Positions 54,388 through 64,000 of a stretch of DNA of 64,000 bases are shown here, piece by piece. Position 1 is the first letter of the stretch, and each line of letters opens with the position of its first letter. The notes beneath the pieces were generated by a model. It saw nothing but the letters and a program-made list of their open reading frames with translations. It made no database searches and was not told where the DNA came from. A program made the translations under genes and the position numbers. Origin of the DNA: Cotesia glomerata (taxonomy: Eukaryota; Arthropoda; Insecta; Hymenoptera; Braconidae); assembly GCF_020080835.1 (NCBI RefSeq), contig NC_058162.1, positions 12,980,612 through 13,044,611 on the forward strand. Reading direction: 5' to 3'.

Positions 54388-54829
54388 TGTTGGTACTTTG
54401 TAAATTCTCAGGCCGTAACAATTTGATGCTCAGAACACACTGTAGATCTTTTATAAGTTCTTGAACTATAGTAATTTGATGCCGAGAGTCAATTTGATAA
54501 CAATTTACCAACAGAGCAGTAATCGAATGGATGATATCTATCGAACCTGGTAAACCTCAAGTGAGAGTTGACATCAACTGACGCTAATTTGGCTAACAGC
54601 CCACTGCACACTAAAACCACTGTCAACTTAACCTCTTCAATGATGAGCAATTTATATTTAATTATTTTGCAATCCACAACGAACAAATAAGGAAAATTTA
54701 TATGTCAATCTGCAGATTACAATTTGTTGCTTGCAATATTTCTGAAACAAAAAATGCCCGGGGGAAATTTACAGCAGAAAAATATTCCAAAGACAGAGCG
54801 AAAAATTAAGCGTGTTTATGTACTTACGG
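54388..54829 (-). other. LINE 5' leader
   Basis: Non-coding sequence between the LINE's 5' end at H2's GAGAGA run and the ORF1 start. An internal Pol II promoter is expected for this class but no motif is clear. Confidence 0.5.
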
Positions 54830-55139
54830 AGAGAGAGAGAGAGAGACAGAAGATAGGTGTAGCCAAGCGTTCTGATTGGTCATAATAAATTAATTGTTTT
54901 TTGTTCTTCGGAATCAAGTGAAGACAGCAGCTTGAAGAAAAAATGAAAATTAGATTGCTAATTCAACATGAAAATATGAAAAATATGTCAAAAAAAAAAA
55001 GGTTGGTTTTCAGATGTAAAGGTGCTTGTAAACAAATACAAGTTTGTACTGCTCAGATAAATAAAGAAGAGAATTTGAAGCACAGTGTTGTGACTAAAAT
55101 GTTTAATGAAATTAATTTAAAGAGAACAGTAAACAAGCT

Positions 55140-56375
55140 GGCGATTTCGCTCAAGATCGCGTAAAAGAATTGGTCCCGGCCTCACTGGTAATTTTGCTGG
55201 GGATCGCACTGACGGTCTTTTTGAAGGTCTCGCTGGAGGTCTCGCTAGAACTCTTGCCGATGGTCTTGCTGGAAATCACGCTGACGGTCTTTTTAGAGGT
55301 CTCGCTGACGGTCTTGCTAAAGATCTTGCTGGAGATCGAGCTGATGGTATTGCTAGGAGTTTCGCTGGTAATTTTGATGGCGATCACGGTGATGGTATCG
55401 CTGGAGATCACGCTGACGGTCTTTCTGGAGATCACACTGACGGTCTTTCTGGAGGTCTCGCTGGAGATCACGCCAACGGTCTTTCTAAAGGTCTCGCTAA
55501 AACTCTTGCTGACGGTCTCGCTGATGGTCTCGCTGGAGATCACGCTGACGATCTTTCTGGAGGTCACGCTGGTGATTACGCTGACGATCTTTCTGAAGAT
55601 CACGCTGCCGGTCACGCTGATAATTTTGTTAGCGATCACGGCGATGGTATCGCTGGAGATCATGCTGACAATCTTTCTGGAGGTCTCGCTGGAGATCACG
55701 CTGACGGTTTTTCTGAAGGTCTCGCTGGTGACCACGCTGACGGCTTTTTTGGGAGTCTCGCTGGAGATCACGCTGACAATCTTTCTAGAGGTCTCGCTGG
55801 TGATCACGCTGACTGTATTTCTGGAAGTCTCGTTGGAGATAACGCTGACGATCTTGCTGGAATCACGCTGACGATCTTTCTGGAGGTCTCGCTGGTGATC
55901 ACGCTGACGGTCTTTCTGGAAGTCTCGCTGGAAATCACCAGCGAGACCTCCATAAAGATCGTCAGCGTGATCTCCAGCGAGATCGTCAGCGCGATCTCCA
56001 GCGAGATCGTCAGCGTGATCTCCAGCGAGACCATCAGCGAGACCGTCAGCGTGATCTCCAGAAAGACCGTCAGTGTGATCTTTAGAAAGACCGTCAGCGT
56101 GATCTCCAGCGTGACCGTCAGCCTGATCGCCAGCAAAATCACCAAGCGAGATCGGCAGCAATACCATTAGCACAACTTCCAGCAAAACGACCTCCAGTGA
56201 GACCGTCAGCGAGACCTCTAGAATAACCGTCAGCGTGATCTCCAGCGAGACTGTCAGCAAGAGTTCTAGCGAGACCTTTAAAAAGAACGTCAGTGCGATC
56301 TCCAGCAAAATTACCAGTGAGACCGGGAGCAATTCCTTTACGCGATCTTCAGCGAAATTGCCAGCTTGTCACTGT
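55140..56375. repeat. 36-bp tandem array within H2
   Basis: Same units as at 42541-43690, in inverted overall order: the first orientation runs from 55140 to about 55930, then the other to 56375. Indels of whole 12- or 36-bp steps separate H1 and H2. Confidence 0.9.
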
Positions 56376-56697
56376 TCACGTTAAATTAATTTTATCGAAC
56401 ATTTTAGTCCCAACACTGTGCTTCAAATTCTCTTCTTTATTTATCTGAGCAGTACAGACTTGTATTTGTTTACAAGCACCTTTACATGTGCAAACCAACC
56501 TATTTTTTTTGACATATTTTTCATATTTTCATGTTGGATTAGCAATCTAATTTTTATTTTTTCTTCAAGCTGCTGTCTTCACTTGATTGCGAAAAACAAA
56601 AAACAATTGATTTATTATGACGAATCAGAACACTTGGCTACACCTATCTTCTGTCTCTCTCTTTTAAAAAAACTGAATTCTCGGCCCTAGAGATCAC

Positions 56698-59600
56698 GTA
56701 ACCGATGCCTTGATAAGAAAAATTGAAGAATTCTGTAACGAAAAATCTGGATGGCGTTTATCGGAAATCTCAAATTTAGTAATAACAATGTCAAAATATC
56801 AACCCCTTCATGCTGGAATCTCAACTTTTGTGAGGATGCCTCAGAAGATAAGCGACCGATATGCAGTTCTGAACATTGAAAACTTTGATAAATACTGATT
56901 CCTGTGGTGTGTTGTAGCTGCTATTCACCCTCCAAGGACGAGTCACGGAGGAAGGACTACTTCTTATCCACATTTTAGTGAGTTACTTAAATACGATGGA
57001 ATTAATTTTCCAATTCAAATGAAAGATATTGTGAAATTTGAAAAAATGAACAGTTTATCTATTATTGTATACGGTTAAGAATCAGATTTTTCTAATAAGA
57101 AATCTGATAAAAAATCTGATGAATGTGTAATAATTCCGGTGTATTTAAGTAAGTCTATAAATTCTGATATAAAAACTATTCATCTTTTAATGATACAAAG
57201 TATTATAAATTTAAATATGAAGAGCAATGATTATGACGATTTTGCATTAATTAATAATTTATCAGCTTTAGTAAAAAGTAGTGTAACAAAATTACGCAAA
57301 CAATATTTCTTTTGTGATCGATGCTTAAATCATTTTAAAATAAGAAAATCTTTTGAACGTCATAAAAAAGATTGTTTTAAAATTAATAAAGTTCATATGG
57401 TATTTCCAAAAGAGGAAAATAAAATTAAAAAATTTTCAAAATCAGGATACTGTACCATTTATTATTTATGCAGATCTAGAATGTACACTGACACCCACCG
57501 ATGATGATACAGATATTCATATTCCTCATAGCATTGCATTTTACCGCTTTTGTAATTATGATAATAGATTATCTAGATTTGAAATTAATCGTTCAGAAAA
57601 TTGTATTGATTGGTTTGTGGGTAAACTTAAAAATTTTGCAATTGAAGTAGATTCATATTTAAAAAATCCAATACCTATGAAACCTTTGACTAAACAACAA
57701 TTAGAAGAACATAAACAGGCAAATATTTGTTATATTTGCGAAAAAAAAATTATAAATTCTCAAGACAAATGTTACGATCATAATCATTTTACGGGATATT
57801 ACAGAGGGCCTGCTCATTTATCGTGTAATTTAAATTATAAAAATCACATACTATACCGGTAGTTTTCCATAATATGTCTGGTTATGACTCTCATTTTATA
57901 ATAAAATCTTTAGCTAAAAATTTCAAAGGTACAATTGAATTATTACCAATCAATAAAGATCGTTATATTTCTTTTACTAAGTATGTTGAAAAAACATGTG
58001 TTAATCTTAGATTTATACTCATTTAAATTTATGGTCTCTAGTCTAGATAAATTAGCATCGAACTTAAAAGAAGATGATAAAAAGATAACAAAACTTCATT
58101 ATAATGATCTTGAAAAATTAAGATTAGTCATTAGAAAGGGAGTATTCTCGTATGAATATATAACATCGATAGATAAACTCAATGATACAAAATTACCTGA
58201 GAGGAAGCATTTTTATTCAAAATTAACCAACAGTAATGTAACCAAAAAAAAATTACGCATTCGCTCAATTAATCTGGAAAGAAATTAATATAAAAACATT
58301 AGACGAGTATTCTGATTTATATCTTAAAACTGATGTTCTTTTATTAGCTGATATATTTGAAAACTTTAAAAGTAATTGTTTAAAAACTTATAGATTAGAT
58401 CCTCTACACTACTATACAGTACCAGAGCTAGCTTTTGATGCAATGTTGAAAATATACTGGTGTTGAGTTGGAATTATTAACTGATTCGGAAATGATGCTA
58501 TTCATTGAAAAAGGTGTCAGAGGTGGTGTTTCTTAGTGTACAAATAGATATGCATCAACAAATAATAGATATATGAGAACTAATTTTGATTCAAATAAAC
58601 CAGAATCCTATTTAATGTATTTTGATGTTAATAATTTGTATGGTGCATCTATGAGTATGCCTTCACCAACAGGCTCATTTGAATGGGTTGAATTAAATTT
58701 CGATATAAATCAGGAAATTAATAAATTTTTCAATAATATCGATGGTTTTGGCTATATACTTGAAGTTGATCTAAAATATCCGGAGGAATTATATGATCTA
58801 CATAAAGATTTACCTTTATGTCCTGAACACTTTTTACCTCCAGACAGCAAACATACAAAATTAGCAACTACTTTGTATGATAAAAAAGAGTATGTAATAC
58901 ACTATGAAAATTTAAAACAATGTTTAGACTTGAGATTAAAATTAACAAAAGTACACCGAATTTTAAAATTTAGAGATTCACCATGGTTAAAACCGTATAT
59001 AGATAAAAATACTGATTGTAGAAAGGCTGCAAAAAATGAATTTGAAAAAGATTTTTATAAATTAATGAATAATGCAGTTTTTGGTAAGACTATGGAAAAT
59101 GTTACAAAATATAAAGATGTTAGAATAGTTACAAGATGGCCTGGTAGATATGGTGCTTCTGATATGATTTGTAAACCAAATTTCCATAGTCTTACAGTTT
59201 TTGATGAAAATATGATTATTATTGAAATGAAATGTGCTGAAGTTAATTTTAATAAACCAATCTATGCTGGTTTTTGTATTTTAGATATGTCAAAAACTTA
59301 TATATACGACTTTCACTATAATTACGTAAAGAAAAATTTTAAAAATTACGATTCTAAATTAATGTATACAGATACAGATACAAATATATAAATCTGAAGA
59401 ATATCAAATTCAAGCATATGAGTCTGATGAAAAAATAAAAGATGATATGATTAAAATGCGAGCTAAAAATGTCAAAAAATCAACTTTGCGAACTATAACG
59501 TTTGATGATTTTAAACAATGTCTATTCGATAATATAAGAGTATAAAAAGATGAATATGTTATAAAAAGTAGAAATCATGAAGTAAATACACTTCTTCAGA

Positions 59601-59743
59601 CGAAATTAGCTTTAAGTTGGGAAGATGACAAACGTCAACTTCTCAAAAATAGTACAGACACATTACCATGGGGTTATGAAATACCAAGTTCACAAAAGTT
59701 GCCAATATTGAAAAAAACTATTAAAAGACCAAGATTATTGTAA
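56698..59743 (+). pseudogene. Protein-primed-type family B DNA polymerase, right arm, decayed
   Basis: PolB from the H2 edge to a TAA at 59741. Order: N-terminal helical region, the RYAV/GINFPI region, a Cys finger (CDRCLNHF), exonuclease I YADLE near 57465, an HNH/endonuclease-VII-like block (CYICEKK ... DHNHFTGYYRG), exonuclease II SGYDSHF, exonuclease III around TDVLLLAD, motif A DVNNLYG, motif B NNAVFGKTMEN, motif C YTDTDT (Ser is usual in the last place). It is broken by a TGA near 56896, a TAA near 57075, shifts near 57470, 57860, 58020 and 58250, and more after motif C. Related enzymes copy linear DNA from a terminal protein. The exact group (Polinton/Maverick-like, viral or plasmid) is not resolved. 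No capsid or packaging gene is seen. Confidence 0.9.
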
Positions 59744-60078
59744 ATTAAATTTTAAGTAAATAAAAGAAAAATTAATGTTATGTTTTTGTAATAATAATAA
59801 TAAAAAAAAAAAAAAAATGGAAATTACAATTTTTTTCTGTTAATTTTTCATGTATATATTTTTTTTTAAAGTATAATTTTTAAGAACACATATAAGTACA
59901 TTTTTTAACATAAATTTAATTTAATTTAATTAATTTATATTTTATTCTTAATTATGAAGCCCTGATGAAAAATATTGATTGAAAAGTCTTGGGAATCAGT
60001 AACTCCATGTAAACTGTATATCTATATATACATGAATAAGAATTGAAATTATTCAAAAGTATTCAAATTTCATCATTT
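59744..60078. other. Spacer between PolB and OB-fold gene, right arm
   Basis: Mirror of 36035-36363. AT-rich, no gene. Confidence 0.45.
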
Positions 60079-60420
60079 TTAATCCTTTTCAATCAATATT
60101 TTTAACCAGGGAGGTTTGATAAGAAATTCGAACTTGTGATAAGCTGTTCTGAAATAATTCAAGTGAAGTTCTCCTGCTGAGGCCAAATCGATCAGTGAAG
60201 TTAATTGCTCTTCATCATCAATAAGCTTCCGGTTAATTCGATTCGGGAAGTAGATTAAAAACTCGTTTTCCACAATTCCCAAAATTTTTGGACCAAATTT
60301 TGTGTTGACTTTCTTAATTTCCGTGATTTGATAAATTCTACCCAATTGCAGTTCTTCAAACTTTTTAGTTGGTAAAAAGTTCGGTAAGTTGTTGATTTTA
60401 TTGATAGCACTCAAATCCAT
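60079..60420 (-). CDS. OB-fold-like small protein, candidate ssDNA-binding protein, right arm (113 aa)
   Basis: Same 113 residues as the gene at 35693-36034, on the other strand, with the LPTKKFEELQLG motif near the start. Two identical open copies facing away from the centre, beside two decayed polymerases. Either the duplication is very young or this frame is still under selection. Confidence 0.7.
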   Translation of the reverse strand: MDLSAINKINNLPNFLPTKKFEELQLGRIYQITEIKKVNTKFGPKILGIVENEFLIYFPNRINRKLIDDEEQLTSLIDLASAGELHLNYFRTAYHKFEFLIKPPWLKILIEKD

Positions 60421-60599
60421 TTTTGAATTATTAAACTAAGAAATTGATAGATAATAGTTAATAATAATAAAAATTAGTTATAAAATAGAATAATGAAATA
60501 AATGACTTACTTGATTGTCTGTAGAATACACAATTTCAAATATTTTTAACAAAAGACACAAGTTATTTTTAAACTTAACGACTGAATCGAGTAACTGCA

Positions 60600-60970
60600 A
60601 GGAGAGGACTGAAATTTGGAGGCAAGTAAGTATAATTCCCTACCAAAGATCCCCTCCCAACGACGCCAAAAACAGGTTTAAACTTGTCGGATGACGTAAA
60701 AACATGATGTAATCGAAAGAGGAGGGGTTAAAAAACGTTAAAATTCACGATGACGACGTTAAAAAACAGGTTCAAACTTGTCAGATGACGTAAAAACATG
60801 ATGTAATCGAGAGAAGAGGAGCTATAATTTTCGTCTGTACGAAAACTATACTAAACAGACAATCGATCAACAAATCGATGATAATCCCCCAACAGTCGGT
60901 AAAAATCGATCACCAAATCGATGATAATCCTCAACAGTCGATAAAAATCGATGATAATTCCCAACGGTAA
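60600..60970 (-). promoter_or_regulatory. Repeat-rich upstream block, right arm
   Basis: Mirror of 35150-35510: AAATCGATGATAAT repeated three times with ATCGAT palindromes (60870-60965), and the paired CATGATGTAATCGA blocks. Lies upstream of the minus-strand OB-fold gene. Confidence 0.5.
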
Positions 60971-61422
60971 TAAAATCTTTTAGGATAAAATTAAAGGGGT
61001 ATTCTAGTATAGAATTTTGAAAAAATCGAAAAATTTTTTTTTCATATTTCTAAAGTTTAGACGTTCAAGAATATGTAATTAAAAGGATTTTTCAAAATTT
61101 CTATCATTTAATGAATTATAGCCGTTTTAGTGACGCGGCATCGGTTCCGGTCGACCGCTACAAATTAACAAAAGAGGGTAGGCGTTTCCGAGTCCCTATT
61201 TATGAATATCCCTTTCTATTATATAGGATCCTTTTTAAATCTATATTTACCTGAAGGACATAGAAGCTAGTTTTGTCGGAATATTCTCCTTTTAGTTTCA
61301 TTTTAAATTAAGTAAGTTTTGAGCTAACCTTCGTACTGAGTGCAAACTCTGACAACGTGCTTCAAATTATTAAAGTGAAAATTATTTTGTACATTGCGAA
61401 TTGTGAATTTATTTACAATATA

Positions 61423-62018
61423 ATGGATAGAAAATCTTTAAAATCAGGTTCTACACGGCCACGCAGATAAAAAATAGGAAATTGTCCGGTTATCAGTTTA
61501 CTGTAGAAGAAGAAACCAGTTTCACTAGTCCATCTGCAGCAAAATTAAAAGTTCCCAGGATGAGGAAGGTATAATTAATAACAACTACGGTTATTGTATT
61601 TTAGAAAAGAAAACCTATTTATGAAAGTTTATCAGCTGATTCATTATTGGAGCGTCGTCTGGGTTTTGAAACCCAAAATAATAACGAATCTTTAAATTCG
61701 TTATTTGGACTTTTGCTCCGAAGTACATCCACGCTGGACCGAAGACAATCGAAATTGTCACTTTCCTCGCAGTTAGCATTTTTAATGAAGGTTTTAAACC
61801 CATATTAAAAATGTTGAATGTTATGGGAATCACGATTGGCCCAGAAGCTAATGCTTTTGCAGCGAGACGGGATGAAGCGCGTATTGAGCGCTTGGAACTC
61901 CGGACTTCAGAGGCTTCAAAGAAGAGTAGAACTGCTCGTCTTCACCAGAAAACATCGGAGAATGAACATTTGAAGTAGAGGAAGGAATCTTATATGGAGC
62001 AGGAATCGCCGATTAAAA
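61423..62018 (+). pseudogene. Mutator-like transposase relic, right arm
   Basis: Starts MDRKSLKSGSTRPRR, then after frameshifts FSGYQFTVEEE and SAAKLK, and after a large deletion the C-terminal part: NNNESLNS, IWTFAPKYIHAGPKTIE, GITIGPEANAFAARRDEARI, SRTARLHQK, ending YGAGIAD with a stop. Start and end resemble the animal Mutator-like transposase family (from memory), normally about 500-700 residues. Here the zinc and catalytic middle is missing and at least two frameshifts are seen. It is a deletion derivative that was inside the region before the inverted duplication, since both arms carry it. Confidence 0.65.
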
Positions 62019-62416
62019 ATATGTAAGTATTCTGTACCATTCTATAAGTAAAATTGTCGAAAACTTGTCTCAAAAATTTGAACGCGTTTTTCTCGAAACT
62101 ACTTTTTCGAGCTGGCGGTAAGGATATCTCGAGTTCTAATGGACCAATTTACGCCAAATTTAAAAAGGATGTTCTCTACACATCTCTTTATCGCGTGAAC
62201 CATGATCCGAATTATAAGTTATCATTTAGTATTTTTAAAAAATTCGGAATTGTTAAAAAAATATGCAAAAGAAAAATTTTTTTCAAACTGCCGCTATTCT
62301 TAGGAAAAGTTTTTTTTTAACTTATTCAAAGGTCATACGATAGAAGCATCTATAATAATTAAGGATCCGTCTCTTTTTTATTTTTCAGATTACCAGGAGG
62401 GTTGGAATCATGTACG
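62019..62416. other. Non-coding flank of the Mutator relic, right arm
   Basis: AT-rich, mirrors 33694-34094. Probably the terminal region of the Mutator-like element. No clear inverted repeat partner found by eye. Confidence 0.4.
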
Positions 62417-62421
62417 CCAAG

Positions 62422-63053
62422 TGTTCAGTGAACAGGCCCAGCCGCGATAAAGTCGCCCCTGACGGACTCCCAATTTCACGAGCCACACCTGTCTACCGCT
62501 AGTTCCCGCAAAATCTAACCACCTATGAAAGCTTAGCTTGACATCACGCCATGGCGTGATTGGCTGATCGCTCCGCTGACATGCGCAATCGGCCTTCTTC
62601 CCCAAGTCGACGAGGAAGAAGACGCATTATTATTATTATCTCTCGCTCCACCGCCATTGAGTCGAACGTTTCGCTATCCCGCTAAATTAATTCGCTTAAG
62701 TTATAAAATTCCGCTTTTTCGCTTAATTGATAATTAATCCGCTTTAATAAATTGTGCTTATTTTATTTTGAGTCTGTTTCAGATAATTTGTGTTATTTGT
62801 GCAATTAATTCTCCGCTTTTCCAGTGCCGGCAGTGTGTTCAACCACTTGTCAACTGGCGTCGCTTTATTATTCACGCAGTGCTTTGTTTATCCGCTTTTA
62901 TTTAAACAATCCGCAAATTAACATATTGAATATAACTTGTATTTAGTGTAAATAAATTTATAGTGTTAATTTTTAATAATATTTCCGCGTCTTAATTGAG
63001 ATATCGAGACCAAAACCTGATCCTCCGCTTTCCCGCATTTTCAGCATTTTTCA
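62422..63053 (+). repeat. BEL-type solo LTR, right arm, complete (632 bp)
   Basis: Begins TGTTCAGTGAACAGGCC and ends GCATTTTTCA, with target duplication CCAAG at 62417-62421 and 63054-63058. It is a diverged relative of the other BEL LTRs in the window. Being a solo LTR, it arose by recombination between two LTRs. The left-arm copy lacks the last 47 bases, so the duplication ends within this LTR. Confidence 0.92.
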
Positions 63054-63058
63054 CCAAG

Positions 63059-64000
63059 ACACGCTCTTTTTTTTGGACCCCCCACTTCAACTGCTCATAA
63101 CTCTGTCAATTTTAATTTTTTTTTTAAATTAATTTTTTTATGTCATAATAAAACATCAATAAACAAATGATAGAATAACACAGGTCCACAAAAAAAATGG
63201 TCTTTGTTGAGTGTGCGACATAGTCCAGTCGATGAGTGATTTAAATGGCGAACCTAGTAGATTAAGAAAAGCGGAGACCGATTTTCAAAAATTTTTTTTT
63301 GTTTCCGCACTAAAAAAGGATTTCCAAAAAAGTTGAACAGGTCTCCCGGCTTGCTTTTTACTATTTAAATATTTGAAATTTAGTACTTAGTTAACATTCA
63401 AATATCTCGGAAACTATTGGGAAATCCGGAAAAAAAACTAAGAATAAAATGTAGAGAAATAATCAAAGAAAAAAAATGAGATCAATAACCGAAGTCTGTA
63501 CGACCAATAGCTTACGAGATATGATTTTTTTAATGCAAATTAATCTTTCGCCGCGCGCGCGGGAGTAAACAATTACCTGGAACTGTTTGAAAAATGCATA
63601 AATTAAAAAAAAATTTTTCCTAATCCATAGCTCTTACAATTCGAGCCAATGAACAAAAAGTTTCAAATCGAAAAAACCATTTTTTCGATTTTTTACAACA
63701 AAAAAACTACTTTTAGGTTTTTTGGATTTAAAAAATTAAAATTTCAAAAAATTTTAATTTTTTGTAAATACAGTTATTCTATAAGTTAAAATACACTTCC
63801 TAAATAAAAAACTAATCCAAAAAAAATTTTTTTGCACACAAAAAAATTGATTTAAAATTTTAAATTTTATGCCGCCAGCCCTATCCATTACATGAGTAAG
63901 ACAGAGATGGCAATATATGTCTGTCACTCTAATCGCTGGTCAAGCGCCGCTAGTGGGGGATTCATAATAATAATAAGGCTATATACGGTGGTCATAATTC
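63059..64000. other. Unique flank to the right of the inverted duplication
   Basis: AT-rich with many A and T runs and a short CG-rich run (CGCCGCGCGCGCG near 63550). No gene, RNA or known repeat recognised. Confidence 0.4.

Larger units (their letters stand above)
48541..54829 (-). mobile_element. LINE (CR1/Jockey-like), near full length, with nested solo LTR
   Basis: Minus-strand non-LTR retrotransposon. From the 5' end (right): leader about 440 bases, ORF1 54387-53098 (one stop), ORF2 start near 53050, solo LTR insertion 51645-53016, rest of ORF2 51639-48823, 3' region 48822-48541 ending in a repeated ATCA-type tail (TTATCAATCAATCAATC). It is inserted in the GAGAGA stretch of H2, after AAAAGA. 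Length without the LTR is about 4.9 kb. Confidence 0.88.
48511..56689. mobile_element. Foldback/hAT-like element H2, containing a LINE
   Basis: TAGGGCCGAG at 48511 and CTCGGCCCTA ending at 56689, flanked by the direct 8-bp target duplication GAGATCAC (48503-48510 and 56690-56697). The LINE at 48541-54829 splits it; without that it is about 1.89 kb. 8-bp duplication and TAGGG ends suggest the hAT superfamily; long inverted ends with internal tandem repeats are the foldback layout. No transposase gene. Confidence 0.88.
54831..63001 (+). repeat. Right arm of the giant inverted duplication
   Basis: Matches the left arm (33106-42202) and, reversed, H1 (42203-44020). Contains the H2 body, PolB, the OB-fold gene, the repeat block, the Mutator relic and most of the BEL-type LTR. 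This arm seems the older arrangement: H2 has a true direct target duplication, and PolB is collinear with its N-terminal piece. Confidence 0.92.

Noticed and set aside
55151..56332. 393-residue minus-strand ORF in the right copy
   Set aside because: Same tandem-array artefact as in H1; it crosses the array's strand switch and changes repeat type midway.

Overview
This window looks like repeat-dominated nuclear DNA from an arthropod, most likely an insect. It is AT-rich, with spliced GT-AG exons, BEL/Pao and Ty3/Gypsy retrotransposons, LINEs with a PHD-finger ORF1, a tRNA-derived SINE, and long remnants of an element with a protein-primed-type family B DNA polymerase (PolB). No bacterial operon, tRNA gene with intact cloverleaf, or CRISPR array is visible. 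The species cannot be named from the sequence; an insect such as a parasitoid wasp or aphid is only a guess.

Region 1 (1-11.4 kb) holds two nearly identical BEL/Pao elements on the minus strand, in head-to-tail tandem and sharing one LTR. Copy A runs off the left edge; copy B is complete with both LTRs. Region 2 (11.4-14.1 kb) holds the first exons of one host-like minus-strand gene and AT-rich DNA. Region 3 (14.17-29.18 kb) is a Ty3/Gypsy element on the plus strand with matching 4-bp target duplications (ACAT), a Lys-type primer site, gag, a canonical -1 slippery heptamer, pol, and an unusual third ORF with a zinc knuckle where env would be. A third BEL element (copy C, gag deleted) is inserted near the very end of its 3' LTR with a 5-bp duplication (CATTT). 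The Gypsy itself had jumped into a minisatellite built of 10-bp subunits, which resumes at 29.18 kb.

Region 4 (29.2-33.1 kb) is a patchwork of the decamer minisatellite, a 5S rRNA-like fragment, a tRNA-derived SINE with a 12-bp target duplication, and short tandem repeats.

Region 5 (33.1-63.05 kb) is the most striking: a very large inverted duplication. Each arm carries, from outside to inside, a BEL-type LTR, a shrunken Mutator-like transposase relic, a repeat-rich upstream block, a 113-residue OB-fold-like protein gene, and a decayed PolB gene. Both arms end at copies (H1, H2) of a foldback element with TAGGGCCGAG ends, an 8-bp target duplication and 36-bp internal repeats. H2 sits inside the PolB reading frame; the N-terminal part of that protein lies at 47.94-48.51 kb. 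H2 was later hit by a LINE (48.54-54.83 kb), and that LINE by a solo LTR (51.645-53.016 kb). The left arm was hit by a different, internally deleted LINE (38.17-40.95 kb). About 4 kb between the arms holds a diverged 91-bp tandem array.

The insertions can be ordered in time. On the left: minisatellite, then Gypsy, then BEL C. On the right: PolB element, then H2, then LINE, then solo LTR. The inverted duplication came after the Mutator relic, the BEL solo LTR and H, but before the two LINE insertions. Nearly everything is a selfish element in some state of decay. The only plausible host gene is the fragment at 11.94-13.24 kb.
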